64,000 nt of DNA. It comes from Klebsormidium nitens. Its lineage: Eukaryota > Streptophyta > Klebsormidiophyceae > Klebsormidiales > Klebsormidiaceae. A program made the position numbers and the translations under genes. Shown one piece after another: positions 1 to 10,900 of this stretch. The notes below the pieces were generated by a model, which made no database searches, was not told the DNA's origin, and saw only the letters and a program-made list of their open reading frames with translations. Location of the stretch: NCBI GenBank assembly GCA_000708835.1, contig DF237399.1, forward strand, positions 1 to 64,000. Reading direction: 5' to 3'. Every line of letters starts with the position of its first letter. Position 1 is the stretch's first letter.

Positions 1-653
1 AATTATTCAATACTATCATCGCACTCTATCCTATTCGATAATAGCCTAGTATTGAAAGCGCCTTACCGTACACGGTATCTGAGTTTCTCATATTCTGCCA
101 CTGCTGGCAGTGCAGCGTGAATCTGCTGATTGCGCTGATATTGCGTTTTGCAAAAACAGTGGCCCCGGGGGGGGTCCACTAGCACCGGTTATAAAGATAT
201 TACAGCGCCCCCGTCAATGAGCCGGTTCTCCAACTCCAAGCGAGAGCTCCGGACCTTACATTTTACGACCAGAAAATGAACCTCTTCGCAAGAACCGGCG
301 ATAAACGGCACACGAGACGTCCATCAAACCCGAGCCGGCCGAAATCCGGAGACTACCGGGTACTCCACTGAGTCCACTGTGACAGAGATCGACTCAGACT
401 CAGAGCGGTACAACCTCTGGTAAATCTGAATTCATGTTTTGTTCAGCAGTCAGCCCATCAAAGGTTCTCCTTTAACGCGCATGGCCAGCATTTAATGCGT
501 TGACAAGAACCGTTGTGCAAGGAGATGGCGGAGCGGCTGCAGACGTGCTCCGAATAGCCTCGTTGAAAAGCTTTTCAGCTAGCTACTGCAAACACAGATG
601 AAACCGGCCGCTGCGCAGAACCATCATCGCATGTTTGGAGCACTTGTGACACA
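1..653. other. Upstream region of the FUT8-like gene
   Basis: No coding exon could be supported here. The segment presumably carries the promoter and 5' UTR of the fucosyltransferase gene that starts at 654. A short G/C run sits near 164-178. I could not assign a TATA box or transcription start. Confidence 0.4.
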
Positions 654-2883
654 ATGTGGGGCCGCAAGCAGTTGGCGTCTATACCTAGGCGGGACGGCAT
701 CATTGTGTATCTCGCCCTAGTTGTCGTCTCTCTGTTGCTTCTCTCAAAATTCTGCTCTTTTCTATACTTTGCCGGCTTCAAAGCAGGAGCTGGCCAAGCA
801 GGATCTGAAATAGCGGGGTCCGACTTTGCTAGTCAAATCAGCATCCCCAGCTGGAGCGAACTGAGCGATAAGTTGGCGGCAACACCTGATAACCTATGGG
901 ACGATATCTGGAAGAAGCATGCGGGGGTCTTGAGAAATGTAACACGTGTGAAGACGCTTTTAGACAGCCAGAGACGGCTTGTGAAGCCCGGGCCAGAAAA
1001 GGAGAACCAAGACATAGCGGGCGTTCAGCTTTTGCTGTCTCAGTCGCTCCAGGAGATGCAGGCAGCAACTAGAGTGGAAGAGATCCAGGCGTGGGTTAAG
1101 AGGGAGGTTTCAGAGAACCTCGAGCGGGTTCTTAATGAGTTGCAGTTCCCGGAAGACTGCGAAAGCGCGCGGAAGCTGGTTTGCGAGCTGGATAAGGGCT
1201 GCGGGTTTGGGTGCCAGGTGCATCACGTGGTGCACTGCTTCGCAAATGCGGTGGCGCTCAATAGAACAATGTTGCTCAAGGTGAGCATTTGATGTGAACA
1301 CGCCCTGGTCAAGCCCGAACAACCCTCGCAAGCATTGGCTTCTGAAGTTTCTGTGTTTTGTGTCCCCGCAAAGCAGTGGTTCATTCAATGTAGCTGACTT
1401 CGACCTTTTCAGAAAGGATTTAACAAGTCGTGGTGAATTGCAGATCCTTTTGATAGTTTGTGATAGTTTTACAAACTGCTTAGCCCCATTACATGTTGGG
1501 GCAATTAGCCAACTCAAGCCACTAAAAGGAAGCTCTATTGTCAAAGCCCTGGTTCAGTGTGGCAGACACTGTTTAGAGGTGTAACGGTGACCGCCACCAC
1601 GGGTCAAAAGCCAAATAAGCAAACAGTCTGCAGTTGATCCTTTTCTAGCCCGTTCAACTTCTCTCACCTCTTTCCAGGTTACCCCCTGGCGCTACGCCCC
1701 AACCGGCCACTGGAACGACGTCTTTCTCCCGGTCACCCACTGCCCCTTCCCAGAGGACGACCGCAACTCCTGGGGGCCGGAAATCGGTGCCTCCCAAACC
1801 CACGACGCAAGCCCCTCCGTATTTATGCAAATCATCGACACGCACCAGACCGTCTACGACCCCCCGGCCATGCCATTCGACGTGCAGGAAGCAGTGCGGT
1901 TGTTTCACGCACGGCCGGAGATCTGGTGGGTTGGCGCTTTGGCGAAGTTCTTATTGCGCCCGTCGGAGGCGTCGGTGGCGCGGCTCAGGAGGATGGCACT
2001 CGACGAGGGGGGGGGACCGAGTGTCGCAACCGGGGCGGAAGAGCAAAGTCTTTTATCGGGGGGGAAGGAGCTGAGCGGCGTGCCTAGGGGGGTGCCGTTT
2101 GTCGGGGTTCACATTCGGCGCTCGGACAAGGTTACGGTGAAAGAAGCCAACGCGTACGAAGTCCTGCAGTACATGCGCCACGTGGAGGCGTTCTGCGACT
2201 CGAAACTGCCGAGCGGGTGGCAAACTAGGAGCGGAAGCGATTCGTCCACGTCGCAGACAGGCGGCGAACGCAACTCGTCTACGCGGCAAAGTAGTGGCGG
2301 GGACTATTTCGATGCGTGCGTTATTTATGTGGCGACCGATGAGCCGGCTGTGTTGCGGGATATTACCGACAACTTCCCGCACCTAAAATTGGTGGGAAAT
2401 AATACCGTCAATGCGTTGGCAGCCGACGTAGGCCAGCGGAACTCTTTTGAGGGGCTGCTAGGAATTTACGATGACGTCATCCACCTGTCGCGGGCGGACT
2501 ATCTAGTGGGTACACTGTCGAGCCAGGTCACCCGGCTCGCATACGAGATTATGCAACATAGGAACGATATAGTCGATGCGTCGTTTACATATCAGTCTTT
2601 AGATTCTGTATGGTATTATGGCGGCCAGCCGTCATGCCGTTATTGTGCGACATCAGATTATACGGCCGGGGGGCAGCGAGTTGTGCTCAAGGGGGACGAG
2701 TTGCATTGTGACGTTATTGTACAGAAAACTGGTGGTATGATTGAGTGTCGAAACGAGCGGGTGGGGGCCAAGATGTGGGTCCCCTCGGGCATCGTAGATT
2801 GGTGCCCTACCCCCGCTTCAAGTTTCCAGTTTAGAGACGTTCTGCCGCCGTACATGAGCGGAAAACACTTGAGACGAGACTGA
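654..2883 (+). CDS. FUT8: FUT8-type alpha-1,6-fucosyltransferase (GT23), Golgi type II membrane protein
   Basis: Two exons, 654-1280 and 1678-2883, joined in phase 0 (donor gtgagc, acceptor tttccag), give 610 residues; human FUT8 is of similar size. The family adds fucose from GDP-fucose in alpha-1,6 linkage to the innermost GlcNAc of N-glycans in the Golgi. An N-terminal membrane anchor lies at about residues 15-40, followed by a coiled-coil-like stem. A Cys-rich KGCGFGCQVHHVVHCF motif (about 180-195) ends the first exon, and TPWRYAPTGHWNDVF opens the second. The GDP-fucose-binding motif VGVHIRRSDK is at about 351-360, followed by ATDEP and by RADYLVGTLSSQVTRLAYEI. The last 70 residues read as the degenerate SH3 domain typical of FUT8. 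Two low-complexity Gly/Ser-rich inserts flank the catalytic motifs and are not usual for the family. The ATG at 654 directly precedes the anchor. Identity is strong; activity is not shown. Confidence 0.93.
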
Positions 2884-4556
2884 TCGATTCTTTGTACGGT
2901 CGAGTTGACTGAAACCAAATCAGATGCAATAAGGCTAGGCCGGCAAGCTAGTACGGTATAGTGTCAGCGTATTTTTCTGTACGTATGCATATAGCGTACG
3001 CTGGCTGAGTTTCGTATTAATTGGCGGCATGTTTGGATTCCTGTCGGCAGCTGTGGCGCAGATATGTAGGTCACGGGCTTGCCAGCTGGGCAGCGAAAGG
3101 GCAAGGCAAACTGCATGCAATGCAATCTATATTTGCGTGCAAAGTTATTATACTGAGTATAATAACATGTGCTCGTTGAGGGGCCGGCTTCGATCAAATG
3201 AGCTTGCAACGGCGCCCCATTGCACCCGCGGGCCATCATTGGACGGTATACATTTAAATATTAAGTTGCGACAGCCCATGGCCCATCTTGGCTCGATCGA
3301 CCCCGCAATAATTGATCAGGACTCATGCGAACGTTTTGATCCGATCGTCAATTTCTCAGTCTGCCTCATTTACAAGTTCTGCGCGCGGAACATCCACAGC
3401 CAAGCGAGGGCCGGGCCGCGGCCGGACAGTACGCACGTTGCATAATCTACGCCAGTGAACAGTCCGCGGCAATCATATGTAGCTCGTTGCGGTTCGGATC
3501 ATTGGGGCTCCATGGCATGTGCACGGATGCAACGCGACTGCATGATTCACCGTCTTGGTACACTGAAGCTTATGCAGCTGCACCAGCCGCCTGCCTCAAT
3601 CACAAAGGTGCAGTTTGAGCGAGTAGCATGAGACGCTGCAACGGTTGAAAGTGAAGAGCCGCCAACACGATTGGGCTCCCGCAGGTTTAAGTTACATCAT
3701 TTCCAAACTCACCACATATTATCCGACTTCATTTCGTGCTAGGTAAAGGGCCCCGGCCGGCCCCAAACCTCTGAGCTATGGCAGCCCTGCAGCAAAGGGA
3801 ACCAACTTCGCGACTGCATCAGCGGATATAATTACTACGCGCGCCGTTTATTGCCAGTTGCGTCCGCAACGCTCTTTCTCTTTGATTACTTATTGGGCAA
3901 CGCTAGAAGAGCGGCGACTCAAGTGTTCTCTTCCAAGCTCGTAAGAACCTTACCTCTAGTTGCCCTTTGAGAGCTCCCCTGGCTCGTGATTATCTGTAAT
4001 GTACATCCACTCTCCATCTATAGTACACCGTCGCCCCAAATGTCCGCTTCGTTCAACATCTTTATCGTCCTTTCCGGTTGTCCCCCGGGCACCTGCGGGG
4101 TAAATCTTCTGAAAATGGAACAATTACCAAACAATGATTCTTTTCCAATGTCAAACTTACTCAATGAGAGTCGATTTAACGGCAATAGCAGAACGCTTCA
4201 ACCCCAGCCATGTAAGACATATTGTGTCTCGGCTGGCCGTCACTTGACCTCAGGATGCCTCACTTTTCTGCATACTACATCGCGAAGACTCCGGTGCAAC
4301 TTTATCATCGAAAGCAGGGATCAACCAGAGGAGCATACACGATTGTGGCTGCTGCGGCAGAATGCATTGAGCCACCGTGTTTTGCAACTCGGACCGGAAG
4401 AATGAACTCCTCCGCAAAGTGTGTATCCAAGTCGCTGGAAAACCGAAGTTGAAGGCGCCATTTAAACGGAAGCTCCCGCCTTATCTCTTTGCGTGTCTTT
4501 GTTTCCAAGAGTCGGCGACTCCCATTCCCAAGCATCGTAACCAACTGAATCCACCT
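2884..4556. other. Intergenic region between two convergent genes
   Basis: This holds the 3' flanks of the fucosyltransferase gene (+) and the ferredoxin-like gene (-). Open frames here have no domain, splice logic or codon pattern I could support. No repeat of note was seen. Confidence 0.4.
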
Positions 4557-7323
4557 TTATGGCGACCCAACAATCAGCTGTTGCTCTGAAGTGGTCGCCG
4601 TAGGTTTAGGAGGAACTGAACGAGAGGAACGGCTCACCGGACACAAGCAAGCGCGGACGACGTCTAGGGACCCCGGCTCAGCTCGGTAACCGACCTGCCG
4701 AACCAAGGTTGCGTCAGCAAATGACGTCATGGTGTGACGAGAGAAACTTAGCCGAACCGACTGGAAGACAGAGATGGGTCAGATTGAACAGAGGACACAT
4801 GGTGGACGGAACAGATTGAACTGCTTTGTAGGGACCACACGTGCAGAACGGAGTTTATATTGGCAGGACGTTCCTACAAGGATTTTGACAACTTCGATGT
4901 CACAAAAAGAGCCGAAGTTGGCTCCCCACTTTGGTTCAATGATAGACCCTTAAAGTATGAATCAATTTGTAAGGAGATAACGACCAAGCAAAGCGAAAAC
5001 AGCACACCAGAAAGCCGTTTGTCAAATTATCATTGCTGAGTACAAGATAGAAAGCCGGAAATGCATACGAAGATTTTCAGCCTGTGGAAACAAAACGAAC
5101 GGTCTTTAGTGAAGGTGTGAAAAGGAGTCTTGACGGAGAAGGAGGCTAACCTCTTGAGCGCCCCCCTCGACTTCCATTTCGCAATTCGAGCACGTGCCTT
5201 CGAAGCAGAAGTCCTGCAGAGGGTAACACGTGTCTTTTTGACAGTTGTAGATTCTGGGTGTTGACGTGTGAAAGCAAGCAGGAACATGGATGAAAAATCT
5301 AGGGAAAGCAGGCAAAATAACAGGCAGCGAAACTGCATCCTTGAACACACGCGAAGCAGGGTCATGGCTGAATCATGGCTGCACGTAGCTAAAGCCTGAC
5401 AAGCTTCTTGAAGTCGCAAGTTTTGCAACAACGAATTCGAGAGTGAAATGACTGGACTTCAGCAAAACTTGGGTCAGCACTTTCCCCGGGTAAAACCACG
5501 TCCTCCTGCTTTCCACCATTACATCATATTGCATTTGTCAGCCGTCGAATGATCATTTGAATGCAGCTCAAACGCCGAAAGTCCAGCGCTTGCAAGCCAC
5601 GTCTGCATTCAAGGGGAATCAACGCTCGCCACGCATATCAATCGCAATTGCGAAGTCCATTCCGTTTGCTCTTGTGGGTGGGACCGAGAAACCAGATCAT
5701 TTAAAAAAGTTACGAAAGCCATGTGTGACGCACCTCATCGGGAACCATTGCGCCCGCAGCCTCCGCCACCCTGAGAAGGTTCTCTCCAACTTGTGCACTT
5801 GCTTGGACCTGTGAACCGTACGAAACGAATTTTGTTGAATCACGAAGGCTACTTCTCATATATGAGTGACATTACTAAATGCCAGCATTCCTGTGACACC
5901 AAAGGAGCGGAGCTGGGACTTGGAACGAAGCTTCATCATAATCAGGAATCTTATCAACAAATGATATTTTGCAAACGGACTTTTGCCGGCCTTCGAATGC
6001 AATCGCTTCCTATGTCCAGAGAACAATGATATGCGCTGACCCCAGAACTGAGGCGTACTTGCAGTTACTGGGTCAACCCACCCCCCTCAGAAGAATAGAA
6101 CACTCTAACCTGAAGTGGACCTTTCAGATGTGTGCGACTCGCGTGTCTTATATTTTAGGAGAATCTAAGTCATGGAGGAAGGCTTCGACCCCTCGTGGCA
6201 TATGCACAAAATCCAGGAAGAACACAGCCATCTACACTGAGCTGGCAAGGGTTTAAACCCTCTCAAACAACGGTTTATTGGTTCCTGTAGGTGATTGGCC
6301 AGCACGATATCTGTCGACAGCTCCCACTCGTTTTGGTGCCATTTTGACCATGAAAAGGAAGGCACTGGGAAGAATGAACAATGTTTCAGCGCACCACTTC
6401 TGTCCCTGTGTCTAGCCACAGCGTCACTCTTTCTTCAACTGCCTGAGACGCTCCCCAGTAGGTCCCTGGGACTGCGTCCAGTTTGAACCGCTCCACTCCT
6501 ACTGCCCCCGTCTTTGGACTGGTGAACTGGTCCGTGGAGGCTGCAAACGTTCAAAAAGGGAGTGGTGAGAGAGAGTGGAGAGTCGTAGAAGGTAGAGGAA
6601 TTGAAGGCGACAGATATAAAAAAGGGAGTGGTGAGAGAGAGTGGAAAGTTGTAGAAGGTAGAGGAATTGAAGGCGACAGATACCCAAGGAGGGAAATGTC
6701 AGAAGGGGGAAGATGCTTTCGACATTGCAGCGAGTCAATGTGCTTTTAAATCTTATCTGCAAACCAGCTGATGGGAGACACTTGATTGATCACTCCAACA
6801 AGCAAGCGTACACATTTGCCTCTGCGCATTAAAAAGTGGTCCTCTTAGATACAGTTGACTCAAGCCCAGCGAACACGCTGCAAACTTTTGCACAGAGTAC
6901 TGCAAGCAAACAACAAGATGCACCACCATGCACCTGAGAAAGTGTGATTTTCAGAATTCTTTCAACAGACCTTTGACCAACATGCTTCTTCCACCACCTG
7001 CCTCACCAAGACAATGCAGCCAAATTGGGAAAGCAGTAAGTGGGAGCACACATGACACTGTGTAATCCTTCTGCAAATTGCAATGCTGCCTCACCTGAGC
7101 AAACAGGCATCATCCGTTTCCTTCTTATGGCACCCATCTTCTCCAACACCATTTGCTGCAATCCTCCAGAAACACTTGCATCTTCTCGACATGTGAAACC
7201 AAGAGCGCTTGGTGGCTTTACTTGAGATGAAGATTGTGAGCCCCTGTCGGAAAAACCTGCTCTAGATGCTGACGTCGTCTGAGACAAGTGGGACCTAGTA
7301 GTGCTGGACGTACTAGCCGCCAT
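4557..7323 (-). CDS. Plastid-type 2Fe-2S ferredoxin-like protein
   Basis: Five exons on the minus strand join in phase: 7323-7095, 6540-6395, 5808-5734, 5213-5151 and 4694-4557, giving 216 residues. The first about 75 residues are Ser/Thr/Arg-rich, as in a chloroplast transit peptide. Exon 2 ends with a beta strand (ERVTLWLDTGTEV), exon 3 carries GENLLRVAEAAGAMVP, exon 4 carries CFEGTCSNCEMEVEGG and exon 5 carries VVRACLCPV. The four expected cluster ligands are Cys153, 158, 161 and 187, spaced CX4CX2CX25C, close to plant ferredoxin spacing. The role is presumably electron transfer or Fe-S chemistry in the plastid; the partner is unknown. The donor of exon 4 (gttagc) is weak but needed to reach the fourth Cys. 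A donor-like gtgagc lies just after CPV in the last exon, so the C-terminus (stop at 4557) is the least certain part. Confidence 0.75.
6553..6684. repeat. Two tandem copies of a 66-bp purine-rich unit
   Basis: The motif beginning aaaagggagtggtgagagag recurs 66 bp later with few changes. The pair lies in intron 1 of the ferredoxin-like gene, just before the acceptor of exon 2 at 6540. Unlike other arrays in the window, no exon sequence appears to be included. Confidence 0.85.
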
Positions 7324-7999
7324 TCTTCAACTTCCCCTGGTTCGTTTCGTGTTGAACTTGCTCACCTTGTGCTCACCTGCCTGGTTTGGTTCAAATGCTA
7401 CATTCGTCAAGCTGGAGGAAGACGGGTTAGGAACTTGCCTCTGCCGCAGTTTAGGTTAAAATCAAAATTGCATATTACTCCAGAAAAGCATTCCAGAGCC
7501 GCATTCCACCACAAAAAGCCTGCTTCTTCTTGAGAACCAATAACTTGCCACCACCGCTTTAGTGTGCTGGGTGCACAAGGAGATCCGGCGCCTTGCTCCA
7601 AACCTTCAAGGGTTTAGCTAATAAGCTTCTATCAACCCCGTCTTTCGGGTGCTGAGCTCTGCAAAAGTTACAATGCTTCACAACAGACCAAGGAGAAAGG
7701 GCGTTCATCTTCCAATCCTCTTCCAATCAAGTTCAGCATGCACTACGGATAGGTCACTTTGATCCGGACAGCCACTTTGACCAAGCTCCTACAGATCAGC
7801 AATCAAATTTCCTTTGTGCTTCATACACTTAGCGGGCTTCTCAAGATTTCTCCGAAGGCCCAACGAAGCTTGCACCGTGTGCCAGCTGGAAGCAATTATC
7901 CACTTAGAGCAGTCCGCCCGCTCTTCATCCATGCAGAAAGTCTGAAGCCAGCCAGTGCCCACTTCATTTCGCAGCACTCTTTGCGAAAGCATTGACAAA
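7324..7999. promoter_or_regulatory. Divergent intergenic region (ferredoxin-like / ABCI11)
   Basis: This 676-bp gap separates two genes for predicted plastid proteins transcribed away from each other, so it must hold both 5' regions. No specific promoter element could be assigned. An in-frame ATG at 7955 offers an alternative, 15-residue-longer start for the ABC protein. Confidence 0.45.
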
Positions 8000-10900
8000 A
8001 TGAACGCTCGCAGCATTGCTAGCAGACCAGCAGCTGAACTGGGTTCAACACAACAGCAATGGTCAACTGACTGGGGGCCGCCAAGTTGGCCACACTGCAG
8101 CATACATCATCGAGCACAGCATAGCAGACGGCTAGCGGAGCTTTGCCTGCCTCAACTTGCACCTTCACATTGTTGGCGCTTTGAAATTGGCGCTTCTTTA
8201 AAACGGCACCCAAAACGTGCACCACAAAGAGATCAGAGAGAAACGCCTGCTCTGGCTGGGGGCTTTACATTCATAAACAGGTCATTCACAAACAATTTCC
8301 TGAACCGGAGCAAGGGGCTCGCCAGCTCACATCAGCTTCATAGTTCATCACAAACATTTCCCATTTCTCCCAAAAACCATCGGAAGCTTCGGATAGCTGC
8401 AAGAACCAGCCAAACAATAGGAGTAGGGGACGAGACTCACAGCAATTACGCAACTTCAACACCGGACCTGTCATACCTCGAGCTTCGGAATGTGGGCTAT
8501 CAGCCGCCCGGCTGTGAAAAGCCGATTCTGAGCGACGTCAATTTCATGCTGGACAAGCACTCAATGGGGCTCATCTTTGGGCGGAGCGGCAGTGGGAAGA
8601 CGACGCTGCTGCAGGTGAGGGCTGACTCTGATCTGCCAACTAAGAGGAGAGGAAGTGGCTTTTGGTGACATGTCCAGAGAGCTGTTATGATCTCCTGTCA
8701 CCAGATTTACACTGTTGTAACATCTGGCTGACCGAGCATTTGACTTTGGGCAATGGTCCCGAGTGGACACACTCGTCAACTCAGCTTGAAGTAGCTCTCC
8801 TTGGTCCCCCTTGCATGGGGGCTTCCTTGTTTGTTAGATTGAACGAAGGCACGCAAATCTTCCATATTCCTCCACTTATCAGCAAAGGGGCTACTAGCTG
8901 GTGGACATTTTGCTTTCAGTGCCTCTTTCTTGCCGTCTTGCACTACTGCTTCGTCCTCTCAACTGCCCAAGCTTGCAGACATAGAGAACCCATCTTGCTT
9001 TGAACCAAACATGATCCGAACATTTTCAGCAATCCTAACGCGCCTGGCTGCCCCTGTCCATCCACAATTACGGTTTCCTTCCACTACCTGAGGCATGGAG
9101 GTAGACATGTAATGTCCTCACCGCACTTCTACTCTCCTTTTTACCAGAAATTCTCAACATTGGCAACCTCTCAAAGCCTCCTCGCAGATCCTGGCGGGTT
9201 TAGCCGCCCCGACCATCGGCTCCCTCCACATCCATGTCTGGCGTACCGGCACGCGGGGGCCACCGTTGTCAGTTTCGGAAGTCGCGGCGCGCACGGGCCT
9301 CGTGTTCCAGTTCCCGGAGCGCTACTTTCTGGCGGACACTGTCGCGGACGAACTTCTTTTCGGACACGTTCGGAGAGACTTGCGGACGGACACATTCGAA
9401 CGGGTGGCGGCTGCACTTCATGCGGTGAGGACGAGTCTTCTTCAGACCTCGCGGTTTCGGAGATTTTACCTTATTGTTTTTTGGAGTGGACAGGTAGCTG
9501 CGAGCACTGCTCGTTGTTCCGTTCCGCCTAGCTGTTTTTGAAAGCAAACTGTTGTGGACGAAGTCCTGTTCGGACACGTGCGGAGGCACTTACGGACGGA
9601 CACGTTCGAGCGGGTCGCGGCGGCACTTCATGCGGTGAGACTGAGTTTCCGTTCTTTCGGATCTTTGATTTTCTGTTCGAAAGGTATCTCGAACTTAGCC
9701 GTCCGCACTTGCACCAGATTCCGATACGCTTAACTTTCCAAATGCGAGACATCGGTGAGACAGATTCCTTTCTGGACACAGACGAAATGGTCAGACATGT
9801 ACGAACGAGTGGCAGCCCCCAATGGATATCCCTGCTTCGAAAGGTTTGCGTTTCGAAAAGAACTGGCGTGCAGACGGCCTGGTACCCCCTAGAAATGCTC
9901 ATGCCCCACCAGACACGTCATCGCCCCCTTACCCGTGACCCGGCACTTCTCTGCCTTCTCCAACGTTGTATCGCGCCACAAAACCCCGCTTTGCCCCCCT
10001 CCAAACTCTTTCCTCCGCCCTCCATCCAGTCTCTTGCCCCCCATCAGACACTGCTTCACCCCCACCGAACACGTTTTTATCACCGGATGCTGACGTCTGA
10101 CTTGCTTGACGAACACTGTTGCTGAGAGAGTTCCTATTTGGAAACATACAAAAGAATCGACGGTTAACACGTGTACGAACGAGTGCCAAGCCGCGTTTCA
10201 TTTGATGCGTAGGATGTCTGGGCCTTTGGAATGTCGGTTCATCTTCTTCCAGAAAAGAGTTATGCATATGATCAATGGCAAGATGCGAACTCCTAAGATA
10301 TGTAAGGTAGGTTTGCTTATCGATTGGCTCAATAAGAATCATAAACATGGCTGTAGCAGAGGAATAACAGAGGAGGTGCGCCGCATTCTAGATGTCCGAG
10401 CTCAGTTTTGCACGCGGATCATCGTTGCACGAAAATGGAAATGTAGCTTGGACGGCAGGTCGTCTCAAAAAGGGACGTTAAATCGATGGCGCAGACTTTA
10501 GTTGAAGAATCCAGGAAGCTTCAGAGTAAAAGTTTCTCATTCTGCTCACAGATGGGCGTGAAGCATATTTCGAGGCATACTCAAAACTTCGGCGGCAGGC
10601 CTTTCTCAAACCACCAATGATAGAAATGAACACGGACCTGAATCCTCAAAGAAAGTGTGGGGCAATCGTTCGCATCTGGTCGCACGTGGGCATAAACCAG
10701 CTTTTGATGCAGACTAAAAATCTTGGACCGCAGACCTTTTAACGAACGATGATAAGATTTTCCTCTACACCAGACTGTGTAGAAAAGCTACTAGGTGATC
10801 TTTCGATCCTGCCCGCAGGTGGGCGTAAGCATTTTCCGATGTAGACATTTATTTTGGACGGCAGGCCTTTCACAACCGACTATGAAAATTGTAAGTGCTC

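Noticed and set aside
3029-3445. A 138-codon open frame on the plus strand
   Set aside because: No domain, no splice partner and no codon pattern; it lies in a convergent 3' flank.
4305-4544. Open frame on the minus strand after the ferredoxin-like gene
   Set aside because: It follows the stop at 4557-4559 and has no ferredoxin-like features; more likely 3' flank.
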